64,000 nucleotides of DNA from Furcasterigmium furcatum (Eukaryota > Ascomycota > Sordariomycetes > Glomerellales > Plectosphaerellaceae). The number at the start of each line of letters is the position of its first letter. Positions within the stretch are counted from its first letter, which is position 1. The notes under the pieces were generated by a model. That model made no database searches. It was not told the origin of the DNA and saw only the letters and a program-made list of their open reading frames with translations. A program made the translations under genes and the position numbers. The DNA lies in contig BCIA01000004.1 of the NCBI GenBank assembly GCA_001599815.1, positions 560,862-624,861 on the forward strand, written 5' to 3'. Of this stretch, positions 53,616 through 64,000 are shown piece by piece.

Positions 53616-55207
53616 CATAGGCCCCGCGAAGGATTGTAACGACGCGAAGTTCTCCATGTCATCCTCTTCTGGAGCAACGCCGGTGAACAACCGAAAGTCT
53701 TCTCCCCCCTCAGCATCACCCCGAGCAGCAATGGCAGCGAGTTCGTCACTCCCGCTGCCCCCAGCATCCGCCCCGCCACCCGCGCGGTACACCTCCGCGG
53801 AGACGGACGTTCGAAGGCTTGGGTTCGGCATCCAGCAGGCCGATTCTGGCTACTTCGCTCAGATGCGGTGGGGGTGATCGCAGCTCGACCTGGGCTACAC
53901 GCCGCGCCGCGCAATATGTACAGTTGCCGGCGGCAGTGTCATGGTGGCCGGCAGAAACAGCAACAATTGCAGCGGCCACCGGAACCTCCAGGGAATCATG
54001 GGCATCAGCAGAATCACCAGCAACAGTGGCCACGGTCTTGAACGTGAGAGGAGCCGCTGGCTGGATGCTGAAGCGGAAGAGAGCACGTCGGTCTCCTCCG
54101 TTGACGGAATCTACAAAGACTCCTCGGTGAGGGTGGAGCTATGCCAAAGTTCATGAGATGGGCTCGGATCAAGAGAGAGCCATCGCTGGAAGGACATAAT
54201 AAGCCTCGCAGGTTCTCAACACACTGCGTTGCCTGCCCCACGAGAGCCACTCGCTAGCCGATGTGTCAGAGACGAGGGCAGCCCACGAGCCGTGAATCCC
54301 GTATGCATTGCGAAATGAAGCCTAAAGCTTGCGAAACGAAGTCTAAAGCCATTTGAAGAAGAATCCCCCGGGAGGTGACGTCTGCTCTCCGCAGAAGCGA
54401 CTTGCCGACGAGCCGGCGGCATACGACAGCATCACCCCCGACATCCGCCCCCTACAACCGAACGACTCTCTCCCATAGTTCTGGGCCCGAACCGACATGC
54501 AGCTGCAATATCGCCCTCATTATCGACGGACAAGCACCGCGAAGAGGTCAAGCTCCACGCCGGAAAACCAGCCATTTCCGCTGCCAATGCGACCCTGCAG
54601 GGAGAAAGCGGACGAACTATGGTCCTTCACCCGGCCGCTTTTGGGCTCGCCCCGACGATGTGCCTGGGGCCCAGCGCAAGGAGTAATTTGTGAAGATCAC
54701 GAAATGCTTCGATCGAGCACGCTAGCAGCCCTTAGCCGGGTGCGGTGAGATCCCGAAGCGCGAGGCCGGAGGCATTGCCTCCATGATCCCCCGTTGGGGT
54801 TCCTGGGCGCGGCCTCAACTGCGCCGCGACATCGCGAGAAATCACCCGACGGCCCCGAGCTTCAGCGGGATACGATGGCGCAGGAAGCTTTCAAATAATC
54901 GCGTAACAGAGCTAGAGAGCAAGTTTTCTGCGAGATGTACGTTTTGGGCCAACGGAGATGAGCCCGCCCAGCTGCGCGCGCCTCATCCTGGCGCCATCAT
55001 CACGGGGATGGCATCGCCACGTCTGTACATACCCGTACCCCTCGTCAGTCGCGGCGGTGGGAATCGCCTCCGTGAGCCTGATCCAGCCATGGCCTGGGGA
55101 GGGAGCGGGTTCGAGCGGACTATTTAGACGCAGATAGGGTCCTCGCCGCTTCTTCATCCGGCAAGCGACCTGGTGATCACTGGCGTATCTCCCCAGAGCT
55201 CATCAAG
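53616..55207. other. Intergenic, about 1.6 kb
   Basis: No supported gene. Short frames after the NACHT stop are Ser/Pro/Ala-rich or basic without domains. The final 100 bases are the presumed promoter and leader of the GH74 gene. Confidence 0.5.
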
Positions 55208-57841
55208 ATGAAGGCCTTCGCGATCCTCGCCGTGGCGGCCACGGTCCTCGCCGACAGCTGGAAGAATGTCAAGTTCGGCGGCGGCGGCGGCTTCGTGCCC
55301 GGCATCGAGTTCCATCCCACGACTCCCGGCATCGCCTATGCCCGTACGGACATCGGCGGCCTGTACCGCTGGAACTCTGACGACTCGTGGACGCCCGTGA
55401 CGGACTTTGTCGCGCCCCACGACAAGTGGTAGGTCCAGCCGAGAGCGCCACGATGCATCTGCTGATCGAGTTGGCTGACCCGGCATCCAGGAACCGATGG
55501 GGGATCGACGCCCTTGCATTGGACCCTGCCAACCCGAACAGGGTGTATGCCGCCTTTGGCATGTACACCAACAGCTGGTGAGTGAGGAACTGAGCCAAGC
55601 CTCGTTCGTCCCTGGCGATCATCCGTGAAGTGAGCAGCCTCGATCTGACACCCTCCCAGGGACCCCAACAACGGCGCCATCGGCCGCAGTAACGACAGGG
55701 GCGACACCTGGACCTTCACCGAGCTCCCCTTCAAGGTCGGCGGCAACATGCCCGGCCGCGGCATGGGCGAGCGCCTGGCTGTCGACCCCAAGAACCCCAA
55801 CATCATCTACTTCGGCGCCCGCAGCGGCAACGGTCTCTGGCGCAGTACCAACGGCGGTACGTCCTTCACCAAGGTCACCTCCTTCACCAACGTCGGCACC
55901 TTCATCCCGGACCCCAGCGACACCAACGGCTACAACTCTGATCTCCAGGGTCTTGCCTTCATCACCTTCGACTCGACCTCGGCGACTGTCAACGGCGCGA
56001 CCTCGCGCATCTTCGTCGGCGTGGCCGACAAGCAGACCGCCTCGCTCTACGTCTCCAACAACGGCGGCTCGACCTGGAGCCCCGTTGCTGGCCAGCCCGG
56101 CCAGCTCCTGCCTCACAAGGGCAGGCTCTCTCCCGAGGAGCATGCCCTGTACCTCTCGTACAGCGACGGCTCCGGCCCGTACGACGGCACGAACGGCGCC
56201 GTGTGGCGATATGATATCTCCGCCGGCACCTGGAAGGACATCACTCCCCCCACCGACGACCAGTACTACGGCTTCGGCGGCCTGTCCCTCGACGCCCAGA
56301 ACCCCGGCACTCTCATCGTCGCGACACTCAACTCCTGGTATCCCGACGCGCAGATCTTCCGCTCCACCGACTCAGGCGCGACGTGGTCAACCCTGTGGTC
56401 GTGGGCCAGCTGGCCGGAGATGAACTTCTACTACAGCATCAGCACGCCCAAGGCGCCCTGGATCTACAAGAACTTCATCGCCCCCGACACCAAGAAGCTT
56501 GGCTGGATGATCGAGGCCCTCGAGATCAACCCCCACGACAGCGACCACTGGCTGTACGGAACCGGCCTGACCATCTACGGCGGCCACGACCTGACCAACT
56601 GGGACACCGTCCACAAGGTCTCGATCCAGTCCCTGGCCGATGGCATCGAGGAGACCGCCGTCCAGTCCGTCGCCTCGGCACCGGGCGGAAGCGAGCTGCT
56701 CGCCGGCGCCTACGACGTCAGCGGATTCACCTTCGCCAGCAGAGCCGCGCTCGACACCGCGCCACAGTCCGCCTGGGACGAGCCCATGTTCTCGGGCTCG
56801 ACGGGCGTCGACTACGCTGGTAACAAGGTCGCGAGCGTCGTCCGCATCGGCAACGGCAATGGCTCGCCGCAGGTCGCCCTCTCGACCAGCGGCGGCGCCA
56901 CCTGGTTCCTGCACTACGGCGCGTCTAACTCCCAGACCGGCGGCAAGGTGGCGTACTCGGCCGACGGCGACACCATCCTCTGGTCGTCGTCCAACTCGGG
57001 CGTCCTCCGCTCCCAGCACCAGGGCTCCTTCGCCGCCGTCGCGAGCCTCTCGTCCGGCGCCATCATCGCCAGCGACAAGCGCGACAACAACTACTTCTAC
57101 GCCGGCAGCGGCGCCACCTTCCTGCGCTCCACCAACGCCGGCGTCAGCTTCGCCGCCGCCGGCTCCCTCAGCCCCGCGACGGCCATCCGCGGCATCGCCG
57201 TGCACCCGACGCGCGCCGGCGAGCTCTACGTCTCGACCGACATCGGCATCTTCCGCAGCACGAACCACGGCGCGAGCTTCGCGCGCACCGCGACCGCGCT
57301 CAGCGACACCTCCGCCGTCGCCGTCGGCCGCGGCGCCGGCACGAACTGGAACGTGTACGCCTTCGGCACCGGCCCCGCGGGCAAGAAGCTCTACGGCAGC
57401 GCCGACCAGGGCGCCACGTGGGCGGACATCCAGGGGGCGCGCACCTTCGGCGCCATCGACGCCAACGTCCTCGCCGGCAGCGGCAACCACGCCGGCCTCG
57501 TGTACGTCGGCACCAACGGCCGCGGCGTCTTCTACGCCGAGGCGAGCCTGTCGGGCGGCCCGCCGCCCGAGACGACGACGTCGAGGTCTACGACGTCGAG
57601 CGCCCCGGCCACGACGCTGCGGACCACGACGACCACGAGCAGTGCGCCCGTCACCACGACCACGAGCACTAGCACGAGGACGAGCACCAGCACGAGCACC
57701 AGCTCCGCCCCGGCGCCCACGGGCACGAACCTGGCCCCGAGGTTCGGGCAGTGCGGCGGCCTGAACTGGGGTGGGCCGACGCAGTGCGTGTCGCCTTGGA
57801 CGTGCCAGAAGCAGAACGACTGGTACTACCAGTGCCTGTAA
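55208..57841 (+). CDS. Secreted GH74 xyloglucanase with C-terminal CBM1 (3 exons)
   Basis: Hydrolyses beta-1,4 bonds of xyloglucan in plant primary walls, outside the cell. Exons 55208-55428, 55491-55577 and 55660-57841 give 829 residues with consistent phases. Signal peptide MKAFAILAVAATVLA (about 1-15). The GH74 double seven-bladed propeller follows, with recurring Asp-box-like SNDRGDTW, STNGGTSF, SNNGGSTW, STDSGATW and STNHGASF. The catalytic pair is predicted at Asp48 (ARTDIGGLYRW) and Asp455 (GAYDVSGF). A Ser/Thr-rich linker of about 55 residues, probably O-glycosylated, leads to a CBM1 at about 796-829 (FGQCGGLNWGGPTQC, four Cys, ending YYQCL) that binds cellulose. Endo- versus reducing-end-specific action cannot be told by eye. 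Confidence 0.95.
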
Positions 57842-59273
57842 GGGGTTGAGGTGAGGGCGAGGTGATGGGCGAGGTGGAGGGGTCGGGTGGAGGTCCTTGA
57901 GTGGCTCGGCTTGGAGGGTGAAGTGTAGTGGAACGAAATAGCAAGAAGTGAATGAAGTCTTTCGAAATCGGTGTGTATAATGAGTGAAATGAGATGTGGT
58001 GATGAACAGGCAAGGGGTCGAAGAGCCGAAGAGAGAAAGGGGCTGGCGTGACTAATCAGAATATGAAGGACTAAGAGGAGGTGGTCCTCACACTGCACCA
58101 TCACATGGTCTGAGAGCACACGATGTGTTTACCTACTCGTCAAGTCAGAGGATGTCTTACAGACTGTAATAAATGGACCCCATGCTGCTCCGATGGACTC
58201 CCGTGTTCGAGCTTGGAGAAGCCTTCGTACAGCGTCAGCAGGTGGACATGGCTGTTGCAGCGCGATATCAACCCAGAGTCTACCGGCACGACCCCCCGAA
58301 CGAGTTGCTGCTCGAGATCAGCGAAGAACAACCAGTCAGCACCGAGAACAGCATCCGATTAGCTTCCGCTGATCTGCTCAATATTGCGACGCTAGCCGAT
58401 ATCATACTCGTTTCAGCTGTTGTTGTTTCCCTCGGCCGAGCAGTCTTAATATAGGCTCTGTCGTGCATATCCTCTGCTCCGTGGGTGTCTCGCTCTCAGC
58501 AAACATTCGAGCGTACGCTGTAAACAACAACACGCGAGGCACGGGGATAAAACGAGGCCGCTGATCCTGATAGCAGTCCATCCTCTCGACAGCAAATCGG
58601 ATGTTCTGGTGGCCGCGGCAAGCTCAGCCCTCCCAGCGCAACCAGCGAATCATCCAAGAACCCAGATGTCTCTGCAATCAAATCAGAATTTCGCAGCATT
58701 CCATCCCCAGCGGCGCCAGCGCAAGCGTCCGCGGTGACATGTCTCGGGCGTCGCCCCCGCGCCGCAACGGTGGCGGGTCTGCATTCCAGAAGGCTTCGAT
58801 GCCCCGGTGACGGGTGAGACATCAACAGGACCCCCTTTTCGACCGTTTCGAGAAGTTCGATCTGCAACGGGCGAGATTCCCATATTTGCGGTGTCCAACT
58901 ATCGTACTGTTATGATCCGAGCGGGATGATAAGTGCGAGAGAGAGGTATGGGATGGCCGCAGCCGTCTCATGTCGATGAGCCAAGACGCTGCCATCCTTG
59001 GAGGCCGCTTTGGCCTCGAAGACTACAGGATGGTCTGATGATGCAAGCAGCGGGAGCGGGTTCACCGGTTCCAACGGCCTGAACGGCTCGAGCAACGCTC
59101 AGGCTCACTCACTCACTCGATGTCATCCCAAGACGGGCACGCTTCATCCCATGGCTGACTCCCGTAGCTGTGCACACATCACCGACCTGGCGCAGAAGTT
59201 CAGACATGCCCCTGAGCAGCGCACAGCGCGCGGGCAGAACACCTCAAGTGAAATTGTTGCCTGTCTTTTCCGA

Positions 59274-59291
59274 TAGTAGTAGTAGTAGTAG
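59274..59291. repeat. TAG trinucleotide microsatellite
   Basis: Six tandem copies of TAG. Confidence 0.85.
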
Positions 59292-59445
59292 AATTAACCC
59301 AGTTCAGAGCTATGTACCTCTCTCTCGGGGGGGCGGCTACGTATAAACCTCCTCGCACCAGGCCGACTGCAAAACCGCGTGGGCCCCCCCGTGAGGCAGA
59401 AAGCGAACATTATGTAGTAAACTGACGAGCCCGTTGCTCGTCGAA

Positions 59446-59457
59446 TGTGTGTGTGTG
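59446..59457. repeat. TG dinucleotide microsatellite
   Basis: Six TG units. Confidence 0.75.
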
Positions 59458-59546
59458 CGTGCGAGACGTGCATCCGCCGTCCGCGTGTCCTCATGTACCG
59501 TGGTCTCTTCTCTTCCGCTGCTGCAGAAATAATACGTCCCCCTCTT

Positions 59547-59563
59547 GATGATGATGATGATGA
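59547..59563. repeat. GAT trinucleotide microsatellite
   Basis: Five and two-thirds GAT units. Confidence 0.85.
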
Positions 59564-59735
59564 ATGTCCAGACCAGTGGCGAATGTGTCCCAAGATACCT
59601 CCCAAGATACCTTGCGGCGGGTATATCCTCCTCCTCTTCCCTAACCAGAATGAGCGCGTGCGAAAGCAAGCCGGCCGGCCGATGATAGTAGTGGGCGCGG
59701 GCGCGGCGAATCAATCAAACCCGACGAGCGGGTGT

Positions 59736-61006
59736 TTACAGCAGCATCCAGGCGGCCAGGCCGGCGAGGGACGCGACGAGCAGGTTGGCCATGGAGGGGG
59801 CGGGCATGGCGGCCGCGTTGTCGGCGTCCTCGCTCTCCTCGGCCTCGGCGGAGGAGTCGGTGCTGCTGGGCGCGCCGGTGACAACGCTCTCGGACTGGGT
59901 GGTGTACGTGGTCACGAAGCTCGAGCTCCCGGAGACGACGGTGCTGGACTCGACGACGGAGATCTGGGTGGTGGACCTCTCGACCTCGGTGGATGAGCTG
60001 GCGGTGGAGGAGGACTCCTCCTTGTGGACACCGGCGGAGGCGGAGGGCTGGGCCTCGGAGGAGGTAGTGCTGGGCTCGGGCTCCTTGGTAGTCTCCGGCT
60101 CCTTGGAGGTCGTGGTGGGCGTGGGAGAGGGCTTGGGCTTGGGGGGCTCGCTGAGCTTGCCGCCGGCCGGGTTGCCCGAGTCGTCGCGGTACCAGTTGGC
60201 GGCGGGGTCGCCGAGGCACTCGCCGAGGGTGACGAACTTGAAGCCCTTCTCGGCGCCGACGTCGAGCATGAACTGGACGAAGCCGTTGGCGGTGAAGGGC
60301 TGGATGTCGTGGGCGAGGGCGATGAACGAGTCGGTCGAGGGGTTGGCGGACCTGACGGCGGAGGCGTACTTATACTCGGAGCTGACGCCACCGTCCTCCC
60401 AGTCCTTGGTGTCGAGATCGTAGTCGGTCTGGTCCGTGGTCAGCAACGGCTCGTCAAGCAAAAGTCACAAAAGTGTCAACATACGACGTGGTATCCCATG
60501 TCGCCGAGGGCCTGGTAGCACTCCCCGTTGCAGGCGGTGAAGGGCGGGCGGAAGTAAGTAGGGATGAAGCCGAGGATCTCGGCGAAGGCGTCCTCGTTGT
60601 TCGTGAGCTCCGCGATCTTCTCATCGTACGAGATCTCGTTGAAGTTGGGGTGGGTGAAGGAGTGCGAGCCGATATGGTGGCCGTTCTTGTGCATGCGCTG
60701 CAGCAGGCCGTCGTAGTCGCCGGTGGTCATGCCGTCCTCTCCGTTCTTCCCGACCACGAAAAAGGTTCCCTTCGCGCCGGCCGCCTCCAGTGTGCTCATG
60801 ATCTTCTCGGTAAGGGGGCCAGGTCCATCGTCGAAGGTGAGGGCGATGACGCCGGGCTTGGTGCAGCTGATGACCTCGCTGCCGTAGGGGACGTTTCCGA
60901 AGCGCGGCCTCGAGAACTCCCTCTTCGCGACGACGCTCCTGGCAGCGGCAATGTCGCTCAGGGCGACGAGCGCCAGGAGCGACACAGAAGAGAGGGAAAC
61001 AGACAT
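59736..61006 (-). CDS. CE4 polysaccharide (chitin) deacetylase, GPI-type (2 exons)
   Basis: Removes acetyl groups from chitin or chitooligomers at the wall. Exons 61006-60485 and 60428-59736 give 404 residues; donor GTATGT, branch TTGCTGAC, acceptor CAG. Signal peptide about 1-22. The NodB domain shows the five motifs: LTFDDGP (Asp59, Asp60), SHSFTH (metal His115, His119), YFRPPFTACNGE, then after the intron TDYDLDTKDWED, and LAHDIQP (catalytic His). The domain ends with LGECLGDPAANWYRDDSGNP. A long, 130-residue Ser/Thr/Glu/Pro stalk follows, ending in a hydrophobic tail (MANLLVASLAGLAAWMLL) after small residues DNAAA, as for a GPI anchor. A TATA-like site stands 125-134 bases upstream. Confidence 0.93.
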
Positions 61007-64000
61007 TATGGAAATAAACGAAGGTGGGTGTGGTGTAGCGAACGACTGGAATGATCAACACAACGAGCGGCGATGGCAGAGCAGAAGAGCGGAAACCACC
61101 AAGAGCCGGCCAAGGAGTGGGAAGGCCCAAAAGTCTTATATTCGACCTCGTCGCCAAGCAGGAATGCTCGAAGATGCGTTGGTTCAAGGCCCCATTGTCA
61201 TGCGCTGGGACCGGCGGGAGGGCGTATCAGGGGGTGCCCGCCCGGGCACGCACACTCGACCGGAACCAGGAACAGCAGGGAACCCCGGGTGCCTGAGGAC
61301 TGGGCTGAGGACGGCCTTGGCTGAGGGGGGGCGGCCAGAGACACGAGTGGCCCCTGAGCGCGGCGATCAGGGGGGCAAGGGGGGGAAACAAAAATCCAAG
61401 ACACACCATAGTGGGTAGGACAGGATGGGAAAACCGAGAATGCCAGAGGCCAAGACCTATACGGGTGCATCGGGCGGAACTACTTGCGGCGGCCAAGAGT
61501 CGTTGACTGATGAACTCGCTGTTTTGATGCGCTACCATTATGGAGGGTGATTACACCGGTGATGCGCATAGTCTGCCATTGCCAGTACCTTGCGAGTGCG
61601 ATTATCCTTGGATCAACAATCAGGGCCATCGTCAAACACGAGGGCGCCCGTCGGAGACCGGCCGAAGCCAGGCGGGACGAGGGGGAAGGGCAAGGCCGTA
61701 ACACGAGCGAGCGGCCCGTGACCACATGGGAACCACCACCCACAGCTCGTCTGGTCAAGTTAGTGCCGCCTCGCCTCGGAGTTCCTCGTAGCACTAAGAT
61801 GCAACGAGATCCGAATCGCGTGGCGCGAATCAGTGGATGGTAGCGCGAAAAGGCCTGACCGGGGGGCGGCCTTGACAGGTCGAGGACCTGACTTGTGCGG
61901 TGGCTTGTTGATCGATGCCGTGTCTCGCAACTCTTCGCCGCCCGCGTCGAGAAGAAAAGAAGAGGGCATGGGGACTGAAATGAGGCCGACAATGGTATCT
62001 GTCACATATTGGCCTGTGACGGCCGCGCATTGGGTGTCGAGGTGCTGGGCCCTGCAGTTGGTGTCTTGGTACGCACACTGGAAAGGGGAACGCAATGCGC
62101 CCGGAATTCCACCGCATGACAGATAGCCGGACCCGACCGCTGATGTCATGCCCCCAGCGGGAGATTCGACCGCCTCCGCAGTGACAGCAGTTGAGCGAGA
62201 TTCGGTGCCGACGGGAGGACGCTGTGGGTTGGTTGTGGCATCGGAAGAAGGGAAAAGCGTGGAAACTGGTTAAGCTTAAAGGGGGGCGCGACGGCGGCGC
62301 GCGTGGTGAGCGTCAGGGACGGCCCCTGAAAGTCACCCGTCACCGAGCCTTGGAGGGGAAATACTCCCATCGTCGGCCTTCCGCTCTCGTACGAGTGCCA
62401 AGGAGGCAACACGAGCATCCAATCTTGAGCGACTTGACGCCTTCCGGTTGGGCCTCGGCGGCGGCGCTAATGCAGGTACGATTCCAGTCTCGGCTAGCCC
62501 ATCTGCAGGTCCTGCGACGTGGTTCGCTTGTCGGGGAAAAAGCAACCAACGGCCGTCGGCGCCCGGGATCCACCCGTTCAATGGTTTCCTCAGTTCCTTT
62601 TTGCTGCTCCTTTTTCGTCGGTCAGATCACGATGGAGAAGAAGAGGAGGCGATACGAGGTGAGGGGACACGACAGAAACTTACAGCACAGCACCCCAGCG
62701 ACCATCTTACCGAGGTCACGCTTTCTTGCAAGTACGACCAGTAGTAGCACTGGCATTTGTCTTCACAGCCCGCCGCCGATTATGCGACGTGCTCCCCGCA
62801 TGGCTTCAATATCCAAAGGCCGCCCGAAGGATGCCACACAATCATGGCATGCCGGATTACCGACGCCACCCGCCGTGAAGTGTCCCCGGGCACATGGCGG
62901 CCTGAGACGCCACCCATCGCCCTGAAGTGAGGCCTGCGAGGTGGCCCCCGGTGTCTGGCTGGAGGGGAGGACACCCACCCTCAAGAGCCATGCGAAACGC
63001 CTGCGCCTCCTTCGCTGGCACCTCTCTGGCCGCCGCTGCGTCGCAGTGCCGTGACCGACCTGCATTCTGGCCTGAAGCGCTCTCGTCTCCAGGAGGGCGA
63101 TCTTGATGGTCTTGGCCTCACCAACTGGACTCCTGAGAGAATCGCAGGCGCTCGTTGGCGACAGTCCCGGGCTCAGGTGCAATCAGCCAAGGCCAGGCTG
63201 CAGTCGCCGAGTCCAAGGGCAAATACCAAGTGTGTAGACCGCCGTTCTTGGTGCAATCGAGCTCGCCGCCGAGAAGGCATTGTCGAGAATCCCTGCCTGC
63301 GTATTGTCTTGGGATCGATCTTGGCTCCACGGAGATGCCCTTCGTCTTGTCTTGTCTGGAGGCCGTCCCGTATGTCCAAGATTAGACGCTCGTGTGGACC
63401 CCGTTCATCTGATGCGGATGCCCGTTGGGTCGGTTCGGCGTCGGGACGAAAGGGGCGGCATCGTGGCTGTGGTCGGTGCAGATTCGCTCGAGTTTCGCGT
63501 GCGCTTCGTCGTCGATATTGTCGTTTGAGAATGCTGTCAACGCCAGGAGGACAGGCAAGATGGACCAGAAATAGGGAGGTCCAAACGATTTATACTGCAC
63601 TGCACAGCTACGCCGCCGCTGAGGCCAAGTCTAGACTCTGTGCCCTGGTCTAGCTCGCGAGGTGGCGTCGCCCCTCGGAAGCAGCCATTCCGGGGAGTAC
63701 GTACGCACATGGCATTCAGCCGGGACTTTCGTTTGAGCCTCAGCGACCTCAGTCACGGAGACTTATTTATTCAACGTCACCTGTTCTCATGAGGGCGCAT
63801 GATCTGTGCGGCTCAGAAGTCGAAGAGATGGGCGCTCACATCCAGCACGGCGGGCTCAGTTCTGGCACGCTCTCGTTCAACTCATTGATTGTGATATTGA
63901 TGAAAACACAGGACACTCGAGATCTATATACAATATGACAGCCACAGGTCATTCGGCTCATATATGCCCCTCACATCTCACAACCACCTAAGCCACTCGC
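61007..64000. other. Gene-poor right end, about 3 kb
   Basis: No supported gene. Plus frames at 62191-62925 and 63051-63653 are basic, Arg/Ser-rich and overlap minus frames, without domains. A minus frame ending at 63382 has a hydrophobic leader-like stretch but no ATG before it. A gene may begin beyond the window. Confidence 0.45.
61134..61140 (-). promoter_or_regulatory. TATA-like element (TATAAGA)
   Basis: Read on the minus strand, 128-134 bases before the ATG at 61006 of the CE4 deacetylase. Confidence 0.45.

Larger units (their letters stand above)
57842..59735. other. Convergent intergenic region, about 1.9 kb, with microsatellites
   Basis: 3' flanks of the GH74 and CE4 genes. Holds three simple repeats (listed). 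A 93-codon plus frame at 58173-58454 has no domain. Confidence 0.5.

Noticed and set aside
56387..57490. 367-codon open frame on the minus strand
   Set aside because: Antisense of GH74.
63382..63600. Minus-strand frame with hydrophobic leader, possible small secreted protein
   Set aside because: No ATG precedes the leader (the frame opens with GTG), and no splice option providing one was found.

Overview
The window is genomic DNA of a filamentous ascomycete (Pezizomycotina, most likely Sordariomycetes). The evidence is short introns of about 50-70 bases with GTRNGT donors, CTRAC-type branch points and YAG acceptors. Gene content agrees: Zn2Cys6 regulators, a Dal5-type permease, a HeLo-NACHT protein, GH74 with a fungal CBM1, and a LaeA-like methyltransferase. 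I cannot name the species. Exon borders were read by eye and by reading-frame continuity.

Layout. 1-8.9 kb: the 3' end of pyruvate decarboxylase, two Zn2Cys6 factors transcribed away from each other, a small signal-peptide/single-span protein, a multi-span membrane protein and a small 100-residue protein. 10-18.2 kb: an eight-exon ureide/allantoate-type MFS permease and, 3 kb away and divergent, a copper amine oxidase, both nitrogen-scavenging functions; then a small secreted protein with a possible M15-peptidase-like metal site. 20-25.3 kb: a single-pass membrane protein with a Kelch ectodomain, a basic low-complexity protein and an Ala-rich secreted wall-type protein. 26.2-28.6 kb: a BTB-domain gene broken by an in-frame TGA, next to weaker coding remnants. 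28.9-37.5 kb: a prolyl-4-hydroxylase-like dioxygenase, a LaeA-like methyltransferase, a secreted glyoxalase-fold protein and an F-box-like protein with a perfect 54-base internal tandem repeat. 39.5-41.4 kb: a PHO-4/PHO89-type phosphate permease, followed by about 7.5 kb with no convincing gene. 48.9-53.6 kb: a collapsed DHA2-type MFS transporter and a 1017-residue HeLo-NACHT protein. 55.2-61 kb: secreted GH74 xyloglucanase with CBM1, and a GPI-type CE4 polysaccharide deacetylase. The last 3 kb show no supported gene.

No rRNA, tRNA, CRISPR, transposon or origin was recognised. Nothing here forms an obvious biosynthetic cluster. The genes read as a mixed chromosomal segment with two local patches of gene decay (26-28.6 kb and 48.9-49.7 kb). 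The best candidates for something under-described are the HeLo-NACHT protein with an unassigned C-terminus, the small secreted M15-like protein, the membrane Kelch protein and the repeat-bearing F-box protein.
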